A DNA stretch of 64,000 bases from Typha latifolia. Taxonomy: Eukaryota > Streptophyta > Magnoliopsida > Poales > Typhaceae. The notes beneath the pieces were generated by a model, which had not been told where the DNA came from, ran no database searches, and saw nothing but the letters and a program-made list of their open reading frames with translations. The translations under genes and the position numbers were made by a program. The stretch is from contig CM034104.1 of assembly GCA_019914945.1 (NCBI GenBank), forward strand, positions 12,636,046-12,700,045, given 5' to 3'. Every line of letters begins with the position of its first letter. The first letter of the stretch is position 1. Positions 13,101-25,730 of this stretch are shown here, in pieces.

Positions 13101-16100
13101 AACCTGCAAACCTTCAAAACATGAAAAAAAAAAACAACTTATAATTATTGCGGGCCTACAAGCCTTAAGCCCACAACTATGTGGATTTAAGGCTTGTAAG
13201 CTCGTAGTCATTTTGATTTCTTTCAAAAAAAAGAAACTATCATTCAAAAACAAAAAATTAGTAATAATATTTAGTACTTACATACTTCAAAGTCGAAGGG
13301 TCAAAATGTATTTTGGTCCATTAATGTAACATATCATAAATTTCCCTTTAGAACGAACACTCTTTCACTTTTTTTATGTAACATGAAAGGTAATAATTAT
13401 ACTCATAACTTAGTTCATAACCAAACACTCAATATTCTTAGACTAGTTTAATGTACATAAAATGAGACTAAGAATTAGTTTAGCTAGCCGCGTTCACAGC
13501 TTAAACTTAAACCAAATGGATCTGTACAAGTATTGCTATTTTCGTCTTATCTGCCATATTACGTCATCTATGTCTGTTTGGTGCTCAAATATTGTTTCTT
13601 CTCCTTTGAATTGCCATATTCTGACTACATAGAAGTGGTGTTTTCTTCTTTTCAATTGTAAGTATTCTTTTCTTGCTGAGGAATGAATCTATAGTTTCTT
13701 AGACGGATTTTGTTTAGGGCTCAAGCACTGCATGCTGTCTTGGCTGACCATAGTTTTGATCATGGAGCCAAGCAAAGGCAGCTTCTTTCACCAAGTCTTT
13801 TGTTAGGAACTAGCCAGATGTGGTGTTTCAGGGTTTCTTGGCATACTTTGGCCCAAATTGCTTTTCTTTTTTCAGGTTGTGCTATTAAGCCATTTGTTTG
13901 GCAGTTCCCAATGGCAGTGCTGTTTTAAGCTCAGTTTCTCTTTCCCCTATGATGTAACAACATACTACATTGTCATGCTCTCTACAATATTAATCATTAC
14001 ATATCTTTATTTATGGGCCCAGTCTTTTGCTTTCAGGAAATGAGCAATTGATTTTGGCTGCTACAATCCGACATCTGGACCACAAAAATGTGGTGCATGA
14101 CCCTCAGATCAAATCTGATATAATTCAGACTTCCACTTCCTTGGCTCGACAACTAAGGTCACGGGGTATTGTTGCCGATATAGTAATTGTCAGTGACTTG
14201 TGCAGACATTTAAGAAAAAGTCTACAGGCTACCGTTGAATCTGCTGGACTTGAAGAATCAAACTTGAATGAGTCACTTCAAAATTCTATTGAGGATTGTC
14301 TGTTAGAGATCGTCAAAGGAGTATGTCTTTTGCCCTTCAAACTCCTTTCTCTAATCTGTTTATCCTTTCACTATTACTTTTTCATTTCCCATTCCTCTTA
14401 GTGCTGCATTATTAAGTGAATTATCAAATTTATTCTTTCTATCATCATGTTAAAGTATAAACTAATAAATTTTTTTCTCTGATAAAGTCCGTACTTGCGT
14501 ATGTTAATTATTTTCTGAGTTTTTGTATGCCAGATCAACGACGTACGACCATTATTTGACATGATGACAATAACTCTGGAAAACTTGCTTGCTGTTGCTG
14601 CTGTTGCCAGAGCAACAATGGGAAGTCTGCTCATTCTTTCTCACATTATCTCCTTGACATCAATCTATTCACATCCACAGATGGTGAGTTTTTTTTCCTT
14701 TCGGTGTGTGTGTAAACTAGTGTCTGCTCATCTCTTTCATCCTTTTCACTTCCACACAATTTTATCTCACTTATGCTTCCTTATGAAAATTATCTGGTAA
14801 AAGAGTTTTAAATACAGGACCTTCTGGCCTCTTCTCTAGAGTTGCCTTACTTTATATGGCCATTGATTCCAAATATCTTTTGTTTTGGCATCACTTCCGG
14901 AATCAGCAAAACTTCAAACATTAGTTTGTCACGTCCTGATCCATGAAGCTGGCTGCATTAGTGATGTTACTACTTACCGAAGTTCTTAGTCAACATCAAG
15001 TTATTTATAGAAGATGGCTTACAAATGTAATCCACATTATTGTCTCTGAAAATAATGTGTTGCTGTGTTTTTCTTATGTTTCACGATCTTCATTTGCGTT
15101 ACTTTCTCTTTTGTATTTCAGCTGATAACTTCCTTATTTCTCTGGGTCACTGATACGCAGGTGTTTCCAGAGGCACTCCTACTTCAACTATTGAAATCTA
15201 TGATGCATCCGGATATTGAAACTCGTTTGGGAGCACACCAAATTTTTTCTGCTATTCTCATTCGAGCCCCAAATCATCCAAGGAGCGAATCAGAATATCT
15301 CTATGAATCTAAGAAGTGGCAATCTCGAACTACATCAGTATTTGCCTCAGCTACTGCTTTACTTGAAAAACTTCGTAGGGAAAAAGAAAGCTTAAATGCA
15401 GATAAGAATGGAAACGTTGCACGCGATGAAATCAAAGAAAGAAAAATGTGTGATGACGAGTGCAAAAGTACTTGGGCCCGCAAGAATTCCTCATACTTTT
15501 GCAAGTTGGGTTTCTCTGTTGTCGACAGAATTGCCACTTCCACCAATTTCACTGATATGGTGGGTTATTTACTTATTTATAGTTGATCCATGATAACACC
15601 GTAACGCATGATCATGAGCGGCTTATTACTCCTTTTTTTCTGGGATATATTGCTTGACTTATAATCTTTTCATATTTGATGTATGGCTACAGGAAGCAAA
15701 TATCATCACGTTATCTGAAGATCAAGCAGCTCAATTATTATCTTCCTTCTGGATACAAGCCAATAAGCCAGATAATTTGCCTTCTAACTTTGAAGCTATT
15801 GCTCATTCTTTCAGCTTGACGCTTATTTCTTACCGTCTTAAGGTTTGAACCTCTATTTTTCATATTTCGCTGTCAGTCTATTGTCAATATTTTTTACTTT
15901 GGGTTTTGTGATTTGCATCTGAGTTGCACTCAAGAATATTTTGGTGTTCATAAGGAATTCATAGACCTGTGAGTTAAACTTATGATTCACTTGAAAAAGA
16001 GTATTTTTTTTAATTTTAAAAAGGATTTTTAATTTTAGGATTGATATAGTCCATTTAAGTGTGACCAACTAAGTTCATTATATGCTGCTTGTTTTCAGTG

Positions 16101-19100
16101 GAAAGTTTTCGTTGGATTTCAGTTCTATTTTCTTGATTTGGTCTGTACTCTGTCACTCTTCTACCTATCGTTGGTTTGTGTACAACTTCAGACTCAAGGA
16201 TCTTTGATATAACTGATTATATGGATGTAAGATTTGACAAGAATGGACAATCTGCTTCCTAATGCACTTGGTTTCTTTTGCTATACACTCAGTTGCCTAT
16301 TACATGTTGGATCCTGGCAGCAACAACATATGCATGACCCATTTGGATCACCTTTGTCTATGCTGCTTTTCTTATTCTTGCAGCTTGTATCTGGACTACC
16401 TTGTTACACAGAATGCTTGACTTGAATATATAGCTTTGATTAGAGGAGGTTTTTCAGATTACGTCAATCATACTGTCATATCTGGTGACTTCTAAATGGA
16501 TACGATATGCTTAATTAGTTCCCAGAGAAATAAGAAAATAGTTTGAGAATACAAACTACAAAGGTTATCAGTAATATATAAATAAATAAAATAAGAAAAA
16601 CAGTAACAACATGAAGGGTAAAGCACAAATTATTCTAGTCACTATTAGATTTCTGAAGTATCCTGAAAGTGACCTATATCTCTTCATCATCATCCTTCAG
16701 GGCCTGAAAAAACTTGATCAACCAAAAATATCATTAGAATGTTTGCAAGTTTTAACATGTTTTCTCTCTACACACATGGAAGTAAGATGGACTTTTGTAT
16801 ATGGTGCCTTCAGGGAATGACTTCGCTTTATGAAGTGCCTTTCAGTTAGTTTAATGGCCAATTATATATTGCAGTAACATAGTTGCTCATTAGAATGTTT
16901 GCAAGTTGTAACATGTTTTCTCTCTACACACATGGAAGTAAGATGGACTTTTGTACAGGGTGCTTTCAGGGAATGACTTCGCTTTATGAAGTGCCTTTCA
17001 GTTAGTTTAATGGCCAATTATATATTGCAGTAACATAATTGCTCATTTCTTTTGTATGAGGAACTGCCGTAAATTTACCTTTTATATCTTTTGGAGCTAG
17101 CTTTACATATCCATTTAAGGAAATGTTGTCAATTCTGCAGAATTCAAGCCACAGCAATACGCTGCGAGTTTTCCAGCTACCATTGTCCCTTCGAAATGCT
17201 TCTCTAGACCCCAATGGTATGATATATATATATCAGTAACAGTTGATTTGGTCCTTTAGACTCATTCTTTCACTTTCCATAACTTCATCATATGTTTGAA
17301 TAGTTCTTTACTTATTTCTTTAATTAGTAGTTCAGGTTTGAACCCTTTATTTTTGCAGGGATGCTGCCCCCTCCTTGTCAGAGGTCTCTCTTTACATTGG
17401 CAACAAGCATGCTAGCATTTGCAGGAAAAATATATCACATTACTGAGTTGACCGAATCTCTAAAGTTCTTTACATCTTCTAATGTAAGACTATATATTTA
17501 TTCTTGTTAGTTAGCTGCTTGATTTATGTCAACCCAATAGTGCTAGACATTACGGTTAACTGAGGTGGTTATGGACATTGATCAAGTTAACTCAAGATCC
17601 AGCCAAGCTAATGTTATCTCCTAATGACGCATAAGCTCAAGCTATGGGTTTTGTTCATGACTTAGAGATGCAATCTTTCCTTTTATTTACATGTTGTATA
17701 CATATTTTCGCTGATTATGTACCATTTTCCACATCAAGAAGTTACAAGGCGAGTCAATGACTAACTCTTACTTTGAGTTTATCTTCCTAGTATTATAGAT
17801 TTCTTCGCAGAATTTTCTAGTGTAAGAAAACAATATGTGAGATTGATGGCTAATTTCCATTAAAATTCATCATGTCTAGCCGTCTCACTTGTCATGTTTA
17901 TATTTTCTTTTGCAGTTTGACCCTTATCTTCGAATTGCCGAGGACTTGCAGTTATATGTAAGGCTACAGGCAGATCTAAATGAGTTTGGATCTGACAATG
18001 ATGAGCAAGCAGCTAGATCCACACTTGTTGAATTGAAGAAGAATGCATTTACTTCTGAGGAGCATTTAGTTGACATAATAGCTCGTGCTTTGTCAAATTT
18101 AACTAACGTATGTTCTTGCTAAGATAATACTCTTCTCTTTTCATTTGGATTTGTTATTATTAACTGAAGTTAGCCATTGTTAAAAGGTGTGACAGTACTG
18201 CCCTTTTCATTTTTACTTCTACAGCTGGAAAGTGATGTATTGTCAAGGCAACTCGGTGAGACTTTTATGCCAGAAGATGTACCTTTGTTTGGGTCAAATC
18301 CAGCCCTTGAGTGGGTGAACAACCAAGCTCTTGCATATTCTGAGGAATCACTCTCTTTTGATGAGGTAGATTGCTTCACGTGAAATTTCTTTTGACACCA
18401 TATTGGATCTTTTAATAATATTTGTAAAACGTGAGTGATGATTCCCAATTTTTTGAAAGATGAACAACATACTACTGTGTTGAAATAGGCTGAATAACTG
18501 CCCTATGTAAATATAATATAATCCTTTAATTGCTGCCCTAATCCTATTTATTTAATGAGAACAACAGGGCAGAAGAGGGGTAAATTGCAATAAGAAAGAA
18601 ATTTTGGGATATAAATTTATACTGTCTTATGATCTGATTTATACTTATTTTTAATGTAAGCCCTTAAGATAAGTCTAATTAAGTCATAGAAGTTTTTATG
18701 GTAAGTTTAATTAAGTAATGTAAGCCTTTAAGGCAAATCATAGTTTGAGTCGTATAAACTTTTAGAACTAGTCAGAGTAGAATTCATTGTACTCGATCTC
18801 TGTATATAGAGTGGCTAGACTTTGTTTAATCATCCAAGTATCTAAGCAATGGAAAATTATTTTAGCCTTGAGTTTATCTTAGGAGTAAAAGTAAGATAAT
18901 CCAGGAGTAAAAGTAAATTAATCATAGTCGTTTATTTTCGTAGAAGTAGATTTAACTTAGAACCCTAATTCTACCACCAAATCCTAGCTACCATCACCTT
19001 CACTTGCCACCTTATTTTACGGTCGTCCATCACTACCCTTGGCCGTCTGCCACCCTCCGACGACAGTCACAATGTCGAATAATTACCAATTTGTTTAGTT

Positions 19101-20916
19101 CCGACCTTTCTCCATTGTTTTCATTTTATTTTTTTCACTCGGATCTCAAAATCACGTGAAACCAAAGCCATTAGGTCGGTGACTTCCGATGCTTCCTCCC
19201 ACAGATCGTTTCAATTTGGTTCGTAACATGATCATGGGACAATTTTATAGTTTAGCCATAGAACTATTCATGCATCATTTTGCATCTCTGCCTCTAGGCT
19301 AAGGCCATCTCTTTTCTTTTTCCTTTTTTCTTGTATTGTTTGGTTGATCATGTGAAAGATATGTGATGCGGACATCACTAACCGAACATATTAACGTGTG
19401 TGCCAGTGTAGGATGTGGCGATAGTTGATGATCCCTCACGGAGGGATCTAGTTTTGAGTTAGATAATCCTTTTCTTTTAATAAATTGTGTGGTGTGTATG
19501 ATTATATTTATCTTTTGCAGTTGTTTAGGATGTTTTTTTTTTTGCTTATTGTCATTGTAAGATCTATGTAAAGATCCATTGCTTTTCATTTGGGGTTAAT
19601 GAAGAATTCTGAGTTAAACCATTCTTGTGATGTTTTGTCTATATTGTGACATTTGGTGTTAAACCATTGTTTAAGGGTGGAGATGTGAAACCCAATTCCT
19701 ACTTTCTTACATTTTTCATCCACCACCTCCCTTAAAGCTACATCAAACCCATAGTTTTACATCAATATGTGCCCTTTTTATCTCGTATCTCCTCTGTTTT
19801 GGTCATTCCACTTCATATGCTACTTGAGGATTGATTGTCAAATCTATTTTGTGCATATACCACAGGAGTGCTCGAGGGCTTCCTCTGTAGATGGTGAAAT
19901 GGCTGGGGAATCACCAGTCACTGATATTCCAAAATTCATACCAAGGATGCCTACACCATCTATTCCCCAAGTCACAAGTGTTGGCGAACTGCTTGAATCA
20001 GTATGTTTCCTCTCTATGTTGTGTTGCATTTGTATCTTTGATATGCTTAGTTTCAGCATATGCTTTGATGATGTGGTTGAATTGGCAAAGAATTTCTGAA
20101 CAAACTCATCTGCTAGAGCTACAAAACTTGCTTCTAAGAATAGGCATATTTGGTCACCTTTGACCTTAAATAGAAATTAAACAAGAATCTCTTAAGAGAG
20201 ATTCTTCCGTGACAACCGATGTCTTGTACTTTAATATGTTTAACAAATAAAGTAAGATTAATGAAGTCCTTCCACACTTCAGCTCTGGATAGCTTTTGTG
20301 AATCCCAAGACTACATACAAGTATACAACTGCTATAAAGTGTTAAATTTGTTTCAAACATATAATCATTAATCTTGCCCACAAACACACAAGCATGTTGT
20401 TAAGATAAAAGTGCAGAACGAACATCATCTTATTGTATCGGTGCCTCAATTTTGACTCCTTTCTGAGTTCCTTTACCTCTTTTGCATGACCAGGCACTCC
20501 ATGTAGCTGGCCAAGTTGCTGGTGCATCTGTCTCAACCTCTCCACTCCCATATGGTGCAATGACTAGTCAGTGCGAGGCACTTGGCATGGGCACAAGGAA
20601 GAAGCTCTCAAGCTGGCTAGTCAGTGGTCACGATTCGACTCATGATAATACTCTGCCGGTGCTTCCCATGGGTCAGCAGTTTGGAATTCAGAGGGTATGG
20701 CGCGAAACTAAACTTGCAATCAGTCGATGCTAATATGCTGCCTCTTGCATTATATATTTAAGCCTTCAATGCATGCACTAATAGTCTGTTATGCCGATAT
20801 AGGCAAATGCGTACGGCTTTGAGAGGGACTATCCTGCATCCTCCGAACCTTGGATGGCCCTAAGGCTTCCTCCGGCCAGCCCTTTTGACAACTTCCTCAA
20901 AGCTGCTGGTTACTAA
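7153..20916 (+). CDS. SRL2: EFR3-type plasma-membrane scaffold protein (SEMI-ROLLED LEAF 2 family)
   Basis: 993-aa armadillo/HEAT-type protein. Animal and plant EFR3 proteins anchor the PI4K-alpha complex at the plasma membrane; rice SRL2 affects leaf rolling. Exons: 7153-7287, 7904-7978, 8064-8179, 9559-9673, 10358-10483, 10585-10632, 11192-11394, 11480-11676, 14037-14320, 14534-14683, 15161-15559, 15693-15842, 17141-17216, 17359-17483, 17916-18107, 18225-18365, 19866-20000, 20494-20694, 20803-20916. They sum to 2982 nt in one frame. The N-terminus has Cys12, 16, 18 and 19, then ALRP and a basic KRYKKLLAEIFPK stretch, matching the palmitoylated N-terminus of animal EFR3. Family landmarks include KIAKFLEQRSHKELRAGH and FQLPLSLRNASLDPN. 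The C-terminus is Ser/Pro-rich and less ordered. The start is the first ATG giving this Cys motif. Introns 8 and 16 are enlarged by repeats. Confidence 0.93.
7640..7735 (-). repeat. Possible tRNA-derived SINE head in SRL2 intron 1
   Basis: On the minus strand an A-box-like TGGCTGCAAGG is followed about 25 bases later by GGGTTCGATTAC, near the Pol III B-box consensus. No target-site duplication or tail was located, so this is tentative. Confidence 0.3.
12430..13520. mobile_element. Repeat-rich insertion in SRL2 intron 8, probable non-autonomous transposon
   Basis: A stretch of about 1.1 kb that differs in texture from the flanking intron. It contains ATAACCAAACAC-type motifs near both ends, several CTTACAAG/CTTGTAAG motifs, and two tandem hairpins at 13055-13203. 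The outer ends show only weak inverted similarity (GGGGCTAG near 12457, reverse complement GCGGCTAG near 13483). No protein remnant and no clear target-site duplication were seen. Intron 8 (11677-14036) is the longest of this gene. Confidence 0.35.
13055..13203. repeat. Two tandem imperfect hairpins
   Basis: First hairpin: arm 13055-13071 (GGCTTACAAGCCTTAAG) pairs with 13088-13104 (CTTAAGGCTTGTAAACC). Second hairpin: arm 13153-13169 pairs with 13187-13203. Both have short loops and related arm sequences, so they look like copies of one palindromic unit about 98 bp apart. Confidence 0.75.
16731..17042. repeat. 156 bp tandem duplication in SRL2 intron 12
   Basis: Copy 1 at 16731-16886 and copy 2 at 16887-17042 are almost identical by eye; only a handful of mismatches are visible (for example GTATATGGTGCC versus GTACAGGGTGCT). 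Each copy carries TATATATTGCAG, a good 3' splice-site look-alike, shortly before the genuine acceptor of exon 13 at 17140. Confidence 0.9.
18480..19700. mobile_element. Possible decayed LTR-retroelement or other insertion in SRL2 intron 16
   Basis: Intron 16 (18366-19865) is 1.5 kb. It contains a TATATAGAG-type promoter-like stretch near 18804, a C-rich block near 18970-19080 resembling a retroelement leader, and a purine-rich AAGGGTGGAGA followed by TGTGAAACCC near 19672-19692, reminiscent of a polypurine tract and LTR start. No paired LTRs, primer-binding site or reading frame could be identified, so this is only a suggestion. Confidence 0.25.
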
Positions 20917-21892
20917 TAGCGAAAAGTAGCTGCTACGAGTTGTAAAATACTCCTAACCCCCCCCATGTATCGAATGTATCGAATGCTGTGTTTAGGTAGC
21001 CCGAAGTCCTAGTTTCTAGGGTTCTTATCACTGTATCATTTGCTTATTTGCAATGACTACTCTTGTGGTGAATCAATCAAGTAGTGGATCTTGTCTTTGT
21101 TGTTGTTGTGATTAACGATGTTTGGGGTTTAGTTGATCTCTGTGATGCTGAGGCTTTGAGATACCTTTGTTTGTAGTTAAAATTGGCAGTAAGAGATTGA
21201 GATGGGAAGATAATATTTTGTGATGTGTGGCCTGCAGCAGTGAGTGTATCTTCTACGCATTAGCTTGGAATTTGCAAGAACGTTTTGTCATTTTCCTCTT
21301 ATATATGACGATGGCTTTTAAAGCAATAAAGCTCTCTCTCTCTCTCTCCCCCTCTCCCAAAACTAGTGCATTGTGATGGCCTTTGTTTGCTTTTCACACC
21401 CTACGTTTCCACAAATTTGTGGCTCAGGCCTAAGAGTAAATTGGTTATATGTTGCTTTCTTTATTAATATCATTAGGGTAGATGTTTTTATAGTTTAAAG
21501 GGCCAATGTGTGCTAAAATAGAAGAATAAATGCATGTAGAAATAAGTAATAGTTTATAGGTCTTACTATAAATCTATAAGACTATAATTAGAGAGCATTT
21601 TAGCTGAATCAGGGGATGATATAAATATTAGAAAGGAGGGCGTGAATTGTAAAATCGTGGAAATGTAGGGCGTGAATTGTAATAGTACTCCCTCGTGAAT
21701 CCGACCCATTATCGTCCGAACTGCAACTAAGAAGCAATTACGATAGAAATTACCTTAATTAATTTCCAGACATTGTTAATCTTCTACACACCCAGATCTC
21801 TTTCACCGAGAGCCAACTCTCTCTCTCTCTCTCTGTCGAGAATTGGATAGAACCCGAAGAAAAGAAGCACAAGGAGCTCAAAGAGAGAGGAA
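20917..21892. other. SRL2 3' UTR and ClpP3 promoter/5' UTR
   Basis: The first few hundred bases after the SRL2 stop are its presumed 3' UTR. A CT tract lies at about 21330-21350. A 16-base motif beginning AGGGCGTGAATT occurs twice, near 21638 and 21668. A CT-rich Y-patch-like tract at 21818-21836 lies just upstream of the ClpP3 start. No further gene seen. Confidence 0.6.
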
Positions 21893-24800
21893 ATGGCGAG
21901 CTCCTCTCTAATGGCAACGCTTCCTTCCCCACTCCAATCTCTCCACGGGAACCCTAACCGAACACTCCGCCTCCCATTCCACCACTCCCTCTCTATCCTC
22001 TCTCAAAGGTATTCCTTTTTGCTTCTCTCCGGCCCCTTCCCTTTATTTTTTTTTCTCTTCTTTAACCAACTATTTCTTTCTTCATACATCTCTCGCAGGA
22101 AAGTTAAGAGTCTCGCGGCTACCTTCGTCTCCCCTAAGGCCGCCTACTCGAGTGGCTTCTCGGCTCCGCACCCATCTCAGAAAAGAGGGCTCTGGTCAAT
22201 TAGGTTGGTCATTTGTTTATCTTTCTTGATTGGTTGGACCTGGTTTGCCTTTTGGGTTGATTTTGATCTTTTTTTTTAGGGATGATTTGGCGATGCCATC
22301 GTCGCCGTACTTCCCGGTGGAGGCGCAAGGAGGGCAAGGGCCGCCGCCCATGGTGCAGGAGCGGTTCCAGAGCGTCATCAGCCAGCTCTTTCAGCATGTA
22401 GGGTTCCAGGGAGTATGGGTTTTGGTTAAATTCTTGATTTGAGAATAGGGACACTAAAACGTTACGATCTTTCAGAGGATAATTCGATGTGGTGGTGCCG
22501 TGGATGATGACATGGCGAACATTATTGTGGGTCAGCTTCTGTATCTTGATGCTGTTGATCCTACCAAGGTATGTTCTTTTACCTTTGTTTTTTTTTTTTT
22601 GGTGTTTTCACTGGTTAGTAGTGGTTATTTATTAGGTTGGAATAGTTTCATGTCCTAACTTTGTTCGATCACATTCTCCCAGAATCTTAGAGTAGTACTC
22701 ATGAGTTTGATGAAGTTTTTAGTTTTGCTCGTATGATGCTTTATATGATTTGAGTATTCAAATTTTAGCTAAACTAAGGCACTAATGCTAGAGGTTGTAT
22801 TTCTCTCCTTAAATTGTCTGAATTCCTAGGCACCTTTTATTTTATGGTCTAGGTGTTTCTTCGGAGTTTAGTATTTCTCTTTGCCTGGAAATCATCCTGT
22901 TTCTTCATTGATTCTAATTTATATTATTGCCCTTATGCTTGCCAAGTTATGTCAAGCTGCCTTCTCTATTGTTGACAATGTTGGAACTCAACTGACCTCC
23001 TTTTGCTCTGAGACTGTCTGTGCTTTTCAAAAGACACAAGCCATTCATTCTAAGAAGATGTGGAGACTTGAGGTTTAACATGATGTTTGGATGCACATTT
23101 ACTTGAACTAATGTCTCTTGTAATATCTCGATCTAAAATTTGAGCTGCTTGTTAGCAACTAGAAAATACCTGATTTACTGTTGATCTCAATTAATGTCAA
23201 ATAACATCTTAATATCCATTCCTTAATCTGACTTTCGACCTGCTTTACATAACAAATTAGGTTTTTTCTAGAAACTAACATTGAATGCCTGATGAATAAA
23301 GGATAAACGAATTTACTATTAACTATTCTTTTCTAATGGGTTTATTGAGGCAAAGATGTTCCAGCTTGACATAGCTATGTTTCTTTTGTTAAAGTGATCT
23401 ATTAAGAACTTTTTCATCCTATAGGAATGAACAAAAGCTTATGCTTACTAGCTTTCTCATTTAATTTCTTCTAAACTTCCTTGAATGCCAATTTACAAAC
23501 TCTATTGCACATAAGTTTCTAAATTTTCTTGATGTTCTTGATAGGATATTATCATGTATGTAAATTCTCCAGGAGGATCAGTTACAGCCGGTAATGACTT
23601 TGACTTCATGTTAACAGTTCTCTTAGATCCTCAAAATTATGGGTCAAGTTAGTTAATATTTCAGTTGCATGCATGTTTTTTCTTTTAGGTATGGCCATAT
23701 TTGACACAATGAGACATATCAGGCCTGATGTTTCCACTGTCTGTGTTGGTCTGGCAGCCAGGTATATATATTTTTCTCCTGCTTTGGTTTACAATTGACA
23801 CCAAGCTTCTCGAGTTTTGAGTTCATTATGCAATCTGTAAAGCCTATCAGGAACATTTCCTTTTTCAAATATGAATTATCTAGGTTTGGTTGAACTATAA
23901 GTCTATAAGATGTTCAAATCATGTGTACAGTTGCTGAAATTTTTTGTTAGATGTTATGGCTATAGGATATCAGTTGCTAAGACCTAAATATCCAGATTGA
24001 ATTTGATTCCTTAGATTTCCCTTCTTGGCTTCCTCCTGACAAGTAGATTATATAATGTTGATTGAAACTTTGAAACCTGAACTCCTTAAGTTTGATTTTC
24101 TGTATTATAATGGTATTTCATCATCTGATAGTTTATCATGCTAAGCAGCTAACTAGGGCATCCTGGGAGAAAGTTTGTAGTAATAATACTGTTTCATCTG
24201 GTCTCATTTATGTATACAGTCTTGGTGTTAAGAAGAAATAAGGGTCGGTATTGTCTGCACAATTCAACTGTCTTCTTGTTGTATGTTTAGCTGCAATACG
24301 TATGGGTTGACTTAGAATTGTCATTAACCAAAAGCTACATTGTTCAACCGCAAAATTTTCCTTTTCTTTTTCTTCTTTTGCCAAAGCTCAAGATTTGTCT
24401 TTGCCATCCTATCTATCATCTGTATGCTTCCTATTGTTTCTCAGACATTAAGGTCAGCAGACTGAATTTTTTATGTTCATCAGGATTAAGTTTAGGTTAA
24501 TTAAGACATCTCTTTCACGGAAAAGCATGCGGTGCAATTGGAGTTAGGTATACCTAGATATTTATTGGGCTGCAAAGGAACAAGAGATACTTTTACAGAC
24601 CAAGCCATAGAACTAGAAATATACAAAATGACAAAGCAAAATCAAAACGAGGATCTTCCATGAAAATAAAAGATTAACTACTCTGATAGTTAGAGGCCAC
24701 TTCTACCAGAAAAGCTTTTGTTCATCGTTATGTTTTTTAGACTTAGATTTGCTAATTTACTGTCGGTTAAAACCTATATATAGTTATGTAATTGTTAAAA

Positions 24801-25730
24801 TATTAAAGGTTGTTATGTGACCTAAGCAAGTTGTAATTGGTTTACCACTCAAAGTATACTTCGAGGACAATGATTTCGATATGCCTCTTTCTTTTCTTTA
24901 TTGTGTTTTCTGCATGATTCGTGAATTTGATTGTGTTATGTTGCCTTTCTCTTGATCATCATTCCACATGGAGTCACTGACTTTGCTGTTAATGTTTGTT
25001 TTCCCAATGACAGCATGGGTGCTTTCCTTCTGAGTGCTGGCACTAAAGGTATTTCTTGTTGATTCAACTACATGGACTAAATGACCGAAACTAAGGGTAG
25101 TTTCCTGCTTGGTCTTCTTGTTTATTGTAAAATGAATAAATGCAGGGAAAAGGTACAGCTTACCCAACTCCAGGATAATGATTCATCAGCCTCTTGGAGG
25201 AGCTCAAGGTGGACAAACTGATATTGACATCCAGGTAAATTTTAAGCTTCTGTTGAATATTTTTCAACCTTTTGAGGATGTAGCAGTATTTATCTCTTAT
25301 AGTGTTATGATTGACTCTACAATTGCCATCTTGGGAGGTTAGAGTTAAGCAACTTGAAACAGATATATCAGGAACTTTCTTTTGCAGATACTCCACATTA
25401 ATGCTCTTTTTCCTATCTGTGTCTTAAAGCATATTGTTGCCATCGGGAACATGGAGTCTCCTATTTGCAGCTTTTCAGTAAAAGCTGGCTCTTCTTTACT
25501 AATAAATGAACTCTCTTGCTTGGCTTCAGGCTAATGAGATGCTACATCACAAGGCCAATTTGAATGGTTATCTAGCATACCATACTGGTCAATCCTTAGA
25601 GAAGATCAACCAAGATACCGACCGAGACTTCTTCATGAGTGCCAAAGAAGCTAAAGAGTATGGCCTAATTGATGGTGTCATCATGAATCCGCTGAAAGCC
25701 CTTCAACCCCTACCAGCTACTGATCAGTAA
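21893..25730 (+). CDS. CLPP3: Plastid ATP-dependent Clp protease proteolytic subunit 3
   Basis: Serine peptidase subunit (family S14) of the chloroplast stroma; it forms part of the ClpP/ClpR tetradecamer that degrades proteins fed by ClpC. Exons: 21893-22008, 22099-22203, 22280-22397, 22476-22568, 23545-23590, 23689-23761, 25014-25048, 25146-25234, 25530-25730; total 876 nt, 291 aa. The first roughly 75 residues are Ser/Pro/Arg-rich and acidic-poor, as in a plastid transit peptide. The catalytic triad is Ser184 (GLAASMG), His209 (MIHQP) and Asp258 (DTDRDFF), with the same 25- and 49-residue spacing as E. coli ClpP. The C-terminal extension [10 protein letters not shown] is typical of ClpP3. 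The Ser184 codon is split by intron 6. Confidence 0.95.

Noticed and set aside
16611..16820. Extra SRL2 exon within intron 12 (frame around GLKKLDQPKISLECLQ)
   Set aside because: It does not match EFR3 proteins between exon 12 (ISYRLK) and exon 13 (NSSHSNTLRVFQLP), which join cleanly without it.
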